From assembly GCF_904849725.1 (NCBI RefSeq), contig NC_058524.1:355443823-355507822 (forward strand): DNA of 64,000 nt, written 5' to 3'. The notes beneath the pieces were generated by a model. The model did no database searches. It was not told where the DNA came from and worked only from the letters and a program-made list of their open reading frames with translations. The translations under genes were made by a program, and so were the position numbers. Shown here one piece after another: positions 32,944-44,569 of the stretch (positions are counted from its first letter, which is position 1; every line of letters starts with the position of its first letter). Source of the DNA: Hordeum vulgare subsp. vulgare. Its lineage: Eukaryota > Streptophyta > Magnoliopsida > Poales > Poaceae.

Positions 32944-33795
32944 TTACGACCATAGGAGCCTTTGTGTGATCGTACTTGGTCGAGTCGAGTCTAGAAAATG
33001 TTTTGAGTCTTAGTTATATCGGAGAGTAGGATTCTTTTTTCTCCTCTTCTTTTCTCTGGTGAGGTTCCCGTCTTAGGATATCGTTAACTCTACTCCTTTT
33101 CTCGCTCAAAATTTTTTTAGGATCACGCGGGTATTTGTGAAATCTATATGATTCCGATGTGACGGAATCCTGTCCTTGTGCCTCCTATCTGCTCTAAGTA
33201 TCAGGGGAGTTGAGCTCCAGGGATTATCGCGCACATCGCCATCATTCAGATTTCTGAGTATCTAAGAACGGAGGGTGTTCGTTGTTGCTTCAATACGGGT
33301 AGTGGTGAGATAACCCGGATGTCCCCAGTACTGGTGTAGATTGTTCGGGGGTATTACCACACTTTGTATCATTGTGATCACGAGGATATGTTGTAGATGA
33401 AGGTCCGAGATGCTGGTTGTGTGTTGAAGGATGTGATACAGGTGACGGATTAGTTTAGGAGTTGTGTGAAATACTCCTTGTATCCGTGTACCTGATTGCA
33501 TGACCAGTTGTTTCAGGAATTCATAGGTGGGATATCTAGTAGTATCTTATAGGACTATCTTCCTACAGACGCTTGATTGAGGTTTGGGAAATCTCGGTCT
33601 TATGTTTGTTCCGAGCAGTTCTAGCTCACACTTGTTTGCAGTGGTCCTTATCAGAATTTTGTCGTCTGTTACTTTGAGGATGCACTCTTGCTATGTTGTT
33701 CGAGTGCAATGCTAAATTCTGTTCAGATATTCCTGTCTTTTGATTCAGCAATATCTTCAATTATTTTGTGGACTAATATGTTGTTTGTCTTCAGG
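32944..33795 (+). other. Leader of element D
   Basis: No ORF supported between primer site and gag. It ends in a pyrimidine-rich GTTTGTCTTCAG directly before the gag ATG, a good splice-acceptor consensus. Confidence 0.6.
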
Positions 33796-34878
33796 ATGGC
33801 TCCACCGACTTGTCAGACCCCAGGGCGTGAGGATGTGCCGCCTCCACCTCCTCCTCCTCCGCCGCCGCCGCCTCCTCCTGCAGAGGCCTGGCAGGCAATG
33901 ATGGCAGCTACTAATGCAAACACTCAGATGTTGTTGAAGTTGATCCAAGAGAGAGCCAATCATCAACAGGGCAATTTTCAGCAGGGTGGCAATCACTTCG
34001 CCAGTCTGAGTCAGTTCCTGTCAAACCAGCCTAAGACGTTCACTTCTTGCGACCAGCCGTTTGATGCGGAAGATTGGATCCGTGATATGAACAAGCATTT
34101 AGAGTGTAGCAATGTGCGTCCGGAGGACTATGTCAAGTTTGCAACGTTTCAGTTGAAGGGGCGGGCTTCTATTTGGTGGCAGCAGCTTAAGGACTCCAGA
34201 GGTGGCAGGGTGATGACCTGGGACGAGTTTTGTCGTGACTTCAGGTCCCACTACATCCCTTCTAGATTTGTTGAGGAGATGCATGAGAAGTTCAGGCGTT
34301 TGAAGCAGGGCAGCAATTCTGTGTACAAGTACAATGTCGAGTTCCACGAGCTGGCCCGTTACGCGTTGCAGGATGTCCCGGATCAGAAGAGCAAGATCTA
34401 TCAGTTCAGGGGTGGCTTAAAGGAGGATTTGTAGTTAGCACTTGCTTTGCACGATCCTGAGGAGTTTGAAAAGTTCTACAACTTAGCTCTCCGAGCAGAG
34501 GCAGCCGTGCTCAGGGTGGAGAACTCCAAGAAATGCTTCGGAGATTCCAGCTCTTCCTCATCTCAGGTGGTTCAGAAGCAACAAAAGTTTTGGGTTTCTC
34601 CTCCTCCTCCTCGGCACTCACAGCAGCTGAAGCACTAAGGTGGACGTGGTTCTTCCCACCCACCCAACCCTGGCTTCCAGCGGAGATACCAGCATCAGAA
34701 GCAAGGGCCTCCTCAGACTCAGTTCTGGCAGCGAGCAGATGTCATTTGTCACAAATGTGGGCAGAAGGGTCACTATGCCAACAAATGTACTTCTCAGCTC
34801 CGTCTGCCGCCTCCTCCTCCAGGCAAACCTCCAAGCAACGCTCTTGTCAAATTCAACTCCAGATCAGCTCGAGTCAAC
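33796..34878 (+). pseudogene. gag: Gag of element D with polyproline tract and zinc knuckle
   Basis: Starts at ATG 33796 (MAPPTCQTP), one base after an AG acceptor-like site. A run of 14 prolines is encoded by the CCN repeat at about 33838-33885. The Retrotrans_gag core follows (FDAEDWIRDMNKHLE, then LKGRASIWWQQL and WDEFCRDFRSHYIP). The frame is broken by TAG at 34432-34434, probably from CAG, and TAA at 34636-34638. Beyond them the same frame encodes the nucleocapsid zinc knuckle CHKCGQKGHYANKC (34747-34788), the CX2CX4HX4C type, and reads straight into protease. Confidence 0.9.
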
Positions 34879-35690
34879 ATGGTGAATGCAACTGAAGCAG
34901 ACAACTCCTGTGATGTGATCATGGGTAGCCTTCTCGTCAATAATATTCCTGCTAAAGTGTTATTTGATTCTGGTGCATCACACTGCTTCATGTTCCGTCC
35001 TTTCTTTGCTAAGCATGAGTTTGTTTGTCAAGATTTGGTTAAGCCTATGTCTATAGTGTCTCCTGGTAAATTGATGAATTCCAATTGTCTGGTTCCGGAA
35101 GTTTCTGTCAAGATGGGCGCTTATGCTTTTCTGGCATCTCCTATTGTCTTGGGTAATTCCGACATCGACTTGATTCTTGGTATGGACTGGTTGGCCATGA
35201 ACAAGGCGTCAATTGATTGTGAAGCCAAAGAAGTCAAGCTTACCCACTCTTCGGAGGATGTGATTATATTCGCGGCGTGCGATGACACAATCCGTTTGTT
35301 CTCCTTGAATGAAAAGGGTGAGATCAATCCTATTGAGCAAGTTCCAGTAGTCTGCGAATATCAAAATGTGTTTCCTGAAGAGCTACCAGGCATGCCTCCG
35401 CTCCATGAAGTTGAGTTCATCATTGAGCTTGAGCCAGGCACAGAGCCAGTGTGCAAACGGCCGTACAAGCTAGGTCCAGAAGAGTTGAAGGAACTCAAGA
35501 GGCAACTCGATGAGCAGGAGCGTTTGGGTTTTATCAGACCAAGCTCGTCTCCGTGGGGATGTGGTGTTCTATTTGTCAAGAAGAAGGATGGTTCGGACTG
35601 GCTGTGTGTCGATTACCGCCCATTGAACTAGAAGACAATCAAGAACAAATATCCACTTCCAAACATAACTGAGTTGTTCGAACAGTTGCA
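34879..35690 (+). pseudogene. pol: Protease and start of reverse transcriptase of element D
   Basis: Same frame as gag, open from 34879. The aspartic protease motif LFDSGASHCF is at about 34960, with ILGMDWL downstream as the second conserved protease element. The linker VVCEYQNVFPEELPGMPP leads into RT, with SSSPWGCGVLFVKKKDGS and DYRPLN. A TAG at 35629-35631 (probably from CAG) and a 1-bp deletion at about 35690 break the frame inside RT. Confidence 0.9.
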
Positions 35691-37670
35691 GGTGCTAAAG
35701 TATTCTCCAAGCTTGATCTCGGAATGGGCTATCATCAGATTCGCATTCGCAAGGAAGACATTCTGAAGACGGCATTCAGGACTAGTTTTGGCTCGTATGA
35801 GTATACGGTCATGTCTTTTGGTCTGGCTAATGCTCCTCCGACTTTTTGTCGATTGATGAACTATATTTTCTCACCATACAAGAATGAATTTGTCTTGATC
35901 TATCTCGACGACATTCTGGTCTTTTCTGAGGATGAGGAAGAACATGAGAAACATCTCAGGTTGGTGCTTGATAAACTAAGAGAATACAAGTTGTATGCCA
36001 AGTTTTCCAAGTGCGAGTTCTGGCTGAAAGAAGTGGTTTATCTTGGGCATATTACCTCTGCCGAGGGCATTAAGGTTGACCCGTCCAAGGTTCAAGCCAT
36101 TGTTGAATGGGAACCTCCGCAGAATGTGAAGCAGCTTCGAAGCTTTCTCGGTCTTGCCGGATATTGCAAAAGATTCGTTGAGAACTTCTCCAAAATCGCC
36201 AAGCCGCTCTCTAGTCTTCTTCAGAAGGGTGTCAAGTATGTTTGGTCTCCAGAGTGTCAACTGGCTTTCGATACACTCAAAGAGAAGGTTATCTCCACTC
36301 CGGTATTGGCCCCTCCGGATGATTCCAAGCCGTACCAGGTCTTTTGCGATGCTTCTCTCCAGGGTCTCGGTGCAGTCTTGATGCAAGATAGGAAGGTGGT
36401 TGCTTATACCTCCAGGCAGCTGAAGCCTGCGGAGAAGAACTATCCTGTGCACGATCTCGAGCTAGCAGCTGTTGTGCACGCCTTGATGACTTGGAGACAT
36501 CTCTTGTTGGAACGTAAGGTTGAAGTTTTCACCGATCACAAGAGCCTCAAGTACATCTTCACTCAGCCTAACTTGAATCTTCGGCAAACACGTTGGGTGG
36601 AAATGCTCCAGGATTTTAATCTGAGTGTTGAGTACACGCCAGGCAAGGCAAATGTTATGGCAGATGCGTTGAGCAGGAAGGCATATTGCAACAGTCTGAT
36701 TCTGCAACCTCTGCAGCCGGGTCTTTCTGAGTCTTTCAGGAAGCTCAATCTTCAGTTAGTTCCTCAGGGTTTTCTTGCGAACCTACAGATCTCTCCTACC
36801 TTGGAAGATCAGGTCATAGCAGCTCAGCTACTTGACGCTATGGTGAAGAAGGTCAAGATTGGCGTTGGAAAGATTCTTCCCAAGTATAAGTGTTTCACTG
36901 TTGATGCCAGGGACACGTTGTTTTTCGAGGATCGCCTTGTCGTCCCGAAAGGTGATCTCAGGAAGGTGATCATGGAAGAAGCTCATAACTCTCTGCTCTC
37001 TATTCATCCTGGAAGTTCTAAAATGTACCATGACTTGAAGCAGACTATCTGGTGGACTCATATGAAACGTGAAATTGCACAATTCGTAAACGAGTGTGAT
37101 GTATGTCAAAGGGTGAAAGCAAAACATCAAAGACCAGCAGGCCTCTTGCAGCCTTTGCCAATTCCCGAGTGGAAGTTTGATCACATTGAGATGGACTTCG
37201 TCACCGGGTTTCCGAAGTCCAAGAAGGGCAATGACGCTATCTTCGTCGTCATCGACAAATTGAGTAAAGTGGCTCATTTCCTTCCAGTCAAGGAGTCCAT
37301 TTCAGCAGCTCAGCTGGCAGAGTTGTACACCTCCAGGATTGTCTCTTTGCACGGCGTACCTATGATGATCTCTTCAGATCACGGAAGTATCTTCACTTCC
37401 AAGTTCTGGGACTCCTTTCAGTCTACTATGGGCACGAAGATCCGCTTCAGCACAGCGTTCTATCCTCAGACTAGTGGTCAAGTGGAGAGAGTGAATCAAG
37501 TTCTTGAGGATATGCTGAGAGCCTATGTTATCTCTTTTGGCATGAAGTGGGAAGATTCTCTGCCTTTCGCGGAGTTCTCGTATAACAATAGTTATCAAGC
37601 TAGTTCTGGCAAGGCTCCGTTTGAAATTCTCTATGGCAGGAAGTGTCGTACTCCGCTCAACTGGTCCTAG
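35691..37670 (+). pseudogene. pol: Reverse transcriptase, RNase H and integrase of element D
   Basis: After the 1-bp deletion a 648-codon frame is open from 35724. [26 protein letters not shown], and the catalytic YLDDILVF at about 35901-35924. RNase [16 protein letters not shown], with [10 protein letters not shown] and [10 protein letters not shown]. Integrase: zinc region [16 protein letters not shown], then CDVCQRVK, and core residues in [20 protein letters not shown] and [10 protein letters not shown]. It stops at TAG 37668-37670, where WSQTGERQ is expected. A second TAG follows in GERQ. Confidence 0.93.
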
Positions 37671-38234
37671 ACAGGCGAGCGTTAGATCCTTGGCGATGAT
37701 ATGATAGAAGAAGCTGAGGAGATGTGTCGGATCATTCGCGACAACCTCAGAGCAGCGCAGTCCCGTCAGAAGAGCTATTACGATAGCAAGCACCGTGACA
37801 TGTCGTATGAGCTTAATGATTTTGTCTATCTCAAGGTGTCGCCTATGAAGGGTATGCAATGCTTTGGCATCAAAGGCAAGCTTGCGCCTCGGTTCGTTGG
37901 TCCGTTCAGAGTGGTTGGCAAGAGGGGCGACCTTGCGTACCAGCTCGAGCTTCCGTCAACCTTTGCAAATGTCCATGATGTGTTCCATGTTTCTCAGCTT
38001 CGGAGGTGTTTCAAGACCCCCGAGCGCACTGTGCATCTTCAAGATATCGACCTTCAGCGTGACCTTTATTATCGTGAGCATCCAGTTGTGGTTCTCGAGG
38101 CGACTGAGCGCAAGACCCGTAACAAGACTGTCAAGTTTCTCAAAGTGCAGTGGTCACATCATTCCGATAAAGAGGCTACGTGGGAACGCGAGGATCACCT
38201 TCGTTCCAAATTTCCCGATTTCTTTCAGTCTTAG
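37671..38234 (+). pseudogene. pol: Integrase C-terminus and chromodomain of element D
   Basis: Same frame as the preceding pol, re-opening after the TAG near 37683. It contains DFVYLKVSPMKG and GPFRVVGKRGDLAYQLELP, the integrase tail, then FHVSQLRRCF. The last 50 or so residues (HPVVVLEA to the end, about 38080-38231) match the chromodomain of Del/Tekay chromoviruses, with KVQWSHH and EATWERE. Chromodomains of this type direct integration to heterochromatin. TAG at 38232-38234 is the natural stop. Confidence 0.88.
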
Positions 38235-38249
38235 ATCTCGAGGTGGAGA

Positions 38250-38273
38250 TCTTCTTTGTAGTGTGGGAGAATT
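38250..38273 (+). other. Polypurine tract region of element D
   Basis: GTGTGGGAGAATT directly before the 3' LTR start at 38274. Confidence 0.65.
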
Positions 38274-41200
38274 TGTAGTGCCCCTAGTGTAAAGCTTTCC
38301 CTTTTTGTGACCTTCCATGTGGGACCACCTTGACATTGTCATGAGAGCTATCTATGCATGTATGATTTCATGTGTCACCTTGTGTTTTTCTTTTGCATGC
38401 ATGCATCCATGCCATACCATCCTTGCCATACCATATGATTCTATGTCATGTTATGATTGCATGTGATCGTGCTAGGTGTGATGTTGTGATCTTGTTATTT
38501 CATGTGTTGATGCACATGTGATGATGTGGTGTGAAGTGGTGGAGTGTGGTGCTTGGCATTGTTTTCAAACCCCCCCCCCCCATGTTAGTTTCAAACCTTT
38601 TCTCTCTTTTATCCCAAGCTCAAAAGTCCACTTGCTCCTTACCTGGTTTTAAAATGTCCTCTGTTTACTGACTATTGTAGGTGTTATGTTGTGCAAGTTT
38701 GCTGATTTTTATAAGTGTTTAAACAGGTGCAATAAATACAAAACAGAGTCATCTAATTTTGTTTTGTGAAATAATTACTTGCTCCAAAAAAATCTTGTTT
38801 TGTTTTATTTAAATAGGCCATATTTTCCTGTGACCAGGGGGTAATTTTCTGTTGATTTATCCCGAGTAGTTTTGACCTTGTTTTATATTTCTTTCTCACC
38901 TTTCATTTAAATAGTTGGGAGGCCACAGGGCTCCCTTTACCTAATATGGCGCAGGTGGGCTTCCTTCCCTTCCCTGGCGGGCCATCTCTCTCCTTCCATC
39001 GCGCTAGGAGCCCACGACCACAGCCTCCTTCCCTCCCTGACGCCGTCTCCCTCCTTCCCTCGCTTTCCGCCAAAAGTTGGGAGAGGGAGCAGTGCCGCTG
39101 TGAGGCACAAACGTCGAGGGGGCCCCCTACTTAGCCTGGGCGTCCGTGCCTCCCCCCCCCCCCCTCGCCTAGGGTTCCCTCCATTCCCTCAGCCGCCGCC
39201 GCCACCTCTCCCATCCCCATCTCCATCTCTCCCTTCGTCCCCAAGGTAAGTGCTCTATAGGAGTTAGCTGAGAAGTAGAGGAGGAGCCCGCCGTCGATCC
39301 CCTGCCTCCCGTCATCTCCGGTGACGGCGACCATGTCCGGGAGCTCAGGGGTAGCCTCCGCGTTCCATTCCCGACCTTGGTGCGGCCGGGGAATATCTTC
39401 GACGATGGCTAGATCGACGTCAACCACCCTGCTCCGGTGCACCTCTTCTTCCTCGGCTCTACTTCATCTACATCACGTTCGGCGTCGGTTCTTCTTCCCT
39501 CCAGCACCTCTTCCTCCGCAGATCGATCTCCTTCCTTCCCCAAGGTGAGGGACATCTTCCCCTTGCTTCTTCCTGCTCGGATCCGTCATAGAACCACCGT
39601 GGAAGATGCTCGCGTTTCTCTGTTCCTAGAAAACGGTAGCAAGACGTGGTGCAGTTGCGGTGCAGTAGCAGTATATCGGGTGTAGCAGCGTGTAGACGTG
39701 GTGCATAGCAGGCGCAGCCCTTGCAGGGGGGTAGATCTCCTTCCGTGACGCAGAAGCAGCAGCAGGCGTGCCCGGCGGCCTCCCTGTCGCCGGCAGCCTC
39801 TCTAGGCAGAGCAGAGAAGCGCTACTAGATGACCTTGTACGCAACCCTCCTCTGATCAGTCATCGTTCTGTAGTGTAGTGGTAGTAGAAGTGATGCCAGT
39901 TGCCTGTTGCCTGTAGGAGGGCGTGGGTTCGAGTCCCCCCCTCGGCACCTTCTTTTGTTTGTTTGTTTTTGGCACAGTGGTCTTCAGTGAAGCCTTACCC
40001 TGCGCTTTCTTTCTCCCTGTCAACGGCAGTAGCAGTAGCACAGTGGTTGTGTGTGGTGTGTTGCACCAGGGGCTCTGGGGTTCGAATCCCAGAGAGACCC
40101 CATTTTTCTTTTCCTTCTTTCTAATTTTTTTTTGTTTTCCCTTGCTTTGTTTGCTACACTTGTGCCTAGATCAATGGGTTACAAGTGCCCTCATATATAT
40201 TTTTTCCTGTTGTTTGATGGAGGAGTGAGAGAGAGCATGTATGTAGTGTTCATGTGTGTTAGGGTAGATGTGTAGATTTATGTGTGTGTGAGTGAGTGCT
40301 TGAGGGTGAGAGTGTGTGCAAGTGTGTGTGTGACCCTACACACATGCTTGTGCAATTGCACAAGCCCTTGAGTTTAAGCTTTGTGTGTTAGTAGATTATG
40401 CATGAGTGTGTGTCTCCCCACACACTTATGCATACACACCCATGTGAGCATGAGTGTAGGTATGAGCTACACCATGATGTGTGTGTATTAGCTTGTGGTT
40501 TGCACTAGAATAGTTTTGTCTGTGAGTGTGTTTCTCTTGTGCTTGGTGTTGGGCTCTTGCACCATGTGGTGCTAGTGTGATTGATGTGTGTGTGTCTCAC
40601 ACATGCCAAGACATGATGTGCCTTGATGTGCACATGAGCAAGCTTGGGTGCGTAGGTGTTGGAATCATGATGTGAGTGTAGTTAGTGTATGTTCTAACTA
40701 GCATGTGTAGGACTAGCTATATGTTGTGCTTGACATATGTGTGTGTGTGGACCTTCCCACCATTGCAAGTTGTGCACCTCCTCATGTTTAATATGAGAGA
40801 GAGCACGTTGTGTGTGGGGGTGACTTGTGAGAAATATTTGTGTTGTTGATGTGCATGACACAAACATGGGGTTCAAACCCCCATGTCACTTTGTCATTGT
40901 GCACATGAACACAACCTTTGTAGTTGTTGTCTTGGTAGGATCTACATGAAATGATGCACTAATTACTAGGTATGATTTGTAGTAGTTTCCTCTTCCTTAA
41001 TTTGTGGTCACTTGTTCCAAGTAAGTGTCCACATATTATAGATGATTTAGGGGTAGAATCTCCCAAGGAATCCAGTGGTGAAGTTTGTTTTGCCATTAGG
41101 ATACCTTATGGAGTTGACATATTCAGATTTGTTGATAGTTTGCTCTTTGTTTCCATGGAATAGGTGGAGCCCAAGGGCATGAGTTTTGTGTGATAGTAGT

Positions 41201-43636
41201 AGGGGTTTTTCTCTACACCATAGTGGTTTCATTTATCACTTGGTGTTATGTGTGTGCAAACTATGCCTAGACAAAGTGGGCATGTGGCTGAAAAATTCCA
41301 GATTAGTGAAATCTGAAATTTCACTAAGTCTGGGATTTCTGGAAACATTTTCTTCCCCTATAGATGAGGATGTGCTGGTCATTCTGTTGAGAACTAGCCT
41401 TAGTTCAGTGCTAGGATTTTGAACCTGATATGTTTGTGAAGCTCCCTGTCAAATTTCAAATCATTTGGAGTCCAGCAGGTTGTGTTTTGGTTGCTGTCAA
41501 AAAGCTTCAGAACAAAGACAGAAACTCAGGTGCAGGAACAAAGACAGAAAGACAGAACAAGGGAATGATACATGTCTTGGCAACCTAGGAATACCAGATT
41601 TGTGCCATTTGAGTGTGTGGTGTTGAATCTTCCACGTAGAGCTTCATATCTTGTTTCGTTGATTCCCGTTGATCCGTAGCTCCGTTTGCAATGTTCTTTA
41701 TATGGTTTTGCATCGTTTTCACGAGCCGCATGTGTTCATGCCATCCTCCTGCATGTCAAAATAGCTTAGTGTAAAGTTCTGTCCAGAAACTTGCAGTAGT
41801 TTAATTTGCTTGTGCTAGTGATAGAATGAGTGATGCATGCCCATTTGTCATCTCATGCATCATGTGATTGTTGCATCTTGTGGTGCTGCTGTTCATTGGC
41901 TATTATTCTCATGGTGGGTAGCACCGGGATCGGAGAACGAATACGTGGAGTCAGGAGAGTACGTGCAGGACGAACCAGAACCATTCCAAGCTGAAGATAT
42001 CACAGGCAAGATGATATGACCTTGATTCCATCTCTAGACTTGTTATGCTAGTTGTCGTTTACATGTCATATTGCTCGCTGCCTACCACTAAAATTAAATT
42101 GCCTCTTCATATGCCATGAGCACAAATACCGTACTCCTTCCTAGCAAACTTGTATGGCTAAGTAGGCTTGCTCAGCTTCTAATGTTAGCGTTGCTAGTTG
42201 CAGGTGCTTTGAATCATGTGAGAAACATGAGCTTGATATCATTATCTTAAATTCTGTTATTTAATTAATGCACCTATATACTTGGTAAATGACGGGAGGC
42301 CTAGCCTTCTGCCGGGTGCCTTGTTCTGTTCTTGCCGCCTTAGTTACCGGTTACCGGCGTTTGATTCCATAATGATCGCTCCTAACACGTTCGGGGTTGT
42401 TATGGGGACCCCCCTTGATAAATCGCGTAGTGCTAAGGCTTGTCCGGCAGGACCAAACATTGGTGTTAATTTGCTAATCACTTAATAATAAACTGCATAG
42501 GGAATAGCTACCCCGAGGATTTTAATCAACAACCCGGGCCAGTGCTCCTCATGAGTGTTGGTCCAAACTAGAGTCGTGTGCGGGGCCAACCCGGGGCAAC
42601 TCGGGAGATGTCTATCTGGCCACTGTACGCTGTGCTCATCCGGCGTGTCCTGAGACTGAGATACGCGGCTCTTATCAGGGTCGTCAACACGTCGGGAGGT
42701 CCTGGTAGCCTTGCCTTACCTTAGCGGTATATCTTGCGTATAGGAATCCGACTGAAGCTTTGGTTTCCCCCAGAGTTGAGGGTTTCCTCTAAGGAATCCG
42801 ACGAGATCACGAGATTCGTGATAGAGGATGCCTTTGCGGCATGTGTTCATTTGTGATGGACTAGTTGGAGCACCCCTGCGGGGTTTAATCTTTCGGAAAG
42901 TCGTGCCCGCGGTTATGTGGCAACTTGGAATATTTTTGTTAACATCCGGTATTAGAGAACTTAAACATAAATTAATAAAAACTGCCAACTCTGTGCATAA
43001 CCGTGACTGTCCCTTCGAAGCTCTCTCTTTGATCGGGAACACGGTGGGGTTATGGATGTCGTAGGTAGGTGCTCAGGATCACTTAGTGATCAAGTAATCC
43101 CGACCGCTAGCTTAGACCACCTTCACTTCTACTTGCGTAAGTTAGCCACTTAATCAAGCATAGGATGATGCAGCTTGATACACTTCACCCTTACCCTACC
43201 TAATAACATGACTAGTTCTGGCACCAAGGTCTTAGATTGCTGAGTCCCCGTGGCTCACGGATTCCTCCGAAACTCCCAGTAGGTACAGGTACCCCAGAGA
43301 CAGATGATCCCGACGGCACCCAGCTGGCGTGGCAGTACGACGAGGAGACAGACCGCCTCTACGTGAACTATCCAGAGGACTGAGGCGTGGTCGTGATCGT
43401 GGGCCTGCAGGGAGGGTAGCATAGCATTTCCATGTTTTGTAGTCCGAAGCGGAACTACCTTGATTGTATCTATGATGTACTCTGAGTTATTAATAAGAAG
43501 ACAGTTGAATCCCGAATTGTCTACTTTATTTATTATTTGTGCTATGTTACTTGCTTGCGAAACGCTTAGATGCGCTTCTTTCCTATCCGGGGGCCTCGAC
43601 CCCCAGATCGGAAAGGACCTCATCTTGGTCGTTACA
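38274..43636 (+). repeat. 3' LTR of element D (5363 bp)
   Basis: Same structure as the 5' copy, including both tRNA-like modules (39871-39956 and 40036-40107), the TG-rich stretch and the two exon-like segments (about 41920-42019 and 43282-43383). Divergence by eye is about 3-4 percent except for a tract near 42750-43400 that is almost identical to the 5' copy. Confidence 0.93.
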
Positions 43637-44022
43637 GGGTTGGTCGAGGTGCGGGTGGAGAAGATGATGCGGGGTAGGTGCGTTGATTTCCCACTCCCCG
43701 TGGCTATTTAAAGGCCCAAGGTAAGACAACAAATGGCACGCGTGGAAATCAGGGCGACACATTAAAACCTGGAGATGATGGCATCTAAATTTTCGGGATG
43801 GTAAGATAATGACGGAAAAAGATCCGTTGGGGATGATGTCATCGGTACTCCTGGAGTATTGGAGAAGGTGACGTGGTCAACAAATGACCTGGCGACTTAA
43901 GCAAATTGAGGAAATTGACGGCTTATCATTCAATAAAGGAAAAGATGGGAGTGAGATGAGTCACCAACAAGAGGAGAGAAGATTTGTTGGCATGAATAAA
44001 TTCAAGTCAAACTGGGGCCTAA
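43637..44022 (+). mobile_element. Element C, right internal piece with probable antisense promoter
   Basis: Continues C after element D up to its 3' LTR. On the minus strand TTTAAATA at 43712-43705 lies about 40-60 bp upstream of sequence that would be the 5' leader of the antisense gene, and C/CT-rich sequence follows. It ends in the polypurine stretch ACTGGGGCCTAA at 44011-44022. The forward ORF at 43884-44246 crosses into the LTR and has no recognisable content. Confidence 0.65.
43705..43712 (-). promoter_or_regulatory. TATA-like box for the antisense gene of C
   Basis: TTTAAATA on the minus strand, facing the antisense gene. Downstream leader sequence continues at 27588 once D is removed. 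Inferred from position only. Confidence 0.4.
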
Positions 44023-44569
44023 TGTTGGGGATATTACGTGTGGTATGTCCCGCCCTAATGGGTCGGGTCAGGAAAGTGGCGACTCATACATATGTGACCA
44101 ACATAAGCCTTGGTTTGGGCCTGGGGCGTGTTGGGAGATCTTGTAAGAAGGCCGCCATAGCCCATGAGCCGGATGACGGTTCAAGAAGGACAAAGAAGAT
44201 AAGCCACCAAGGAGTCTTCCTTGGCTTTAGGTACACGGCGACTTAGAGATAAGGAAGGCCATGATTTGTAACGTGGCCAGGACTTTGTAAACCCTAGGGC
44301 CTCGACCTGTATATAAAAGGCGAGTCTCTGGGACAAATAAGTTAAGTTAGAAACCATCGAGAGCTAGGTCAGGCGAGTTACACCCTCCTTGTAATCGAAT
44401 CCACCATCAATATACACAAGCATGACGTAGGCTTTTACCTCCACAGAGGGGCCAAACCTGGGTAAATCTGAGTCTCGCTTCCGCTCACCCCTTTGAGTCG
44501 CCACCAAGGTGTGATGGCTCCTTCACTAAGTCCTTTCACGAAGACATCTGCCATGACAAAACCACGACA
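44023..44569 (+). repeat. 3' LTR of element C (547 bp)
   Basis: Starts TGTTGGGGATAT after a polypurine tract and ends AACCACGACA. It has a clear TATA box, TATATAAAAGG at 44310-44320, and a following leader-like region. It abuts the middle of an E LTR at 44570, so C was inserted in E. The partner 5' LTR is outside the window. Confidence 0.8.

Larger units (their letters stand above)
27589..43636 (+). mobile_element. Element D: Tekay/Del-type chromovirus with 5.3 kb LTRs (16 kb)
   Basis: LTRs at 27589-32926 (5338 bp) and 38274-43636 (5363 bp), both TGTAGTGCCCC to CGTTACA. Flanks are GGGAT (27584-27588) and GGGTT (43637-43641), a 4 of 5 match taken as the target duplication. The interior holds gag, protease, RT, RNase H, integrase and a C-terminal chromodomain, with several stops and one frameshift. 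It is inserted in the antisense leader region of C. Confidence 0.93.

Noticed and set aside
43884..44246. 120-codon forward ORF
   Set aside because: It crosses the polypurine tract and the start of the C LTR and has no motif, so it is a chance frame.
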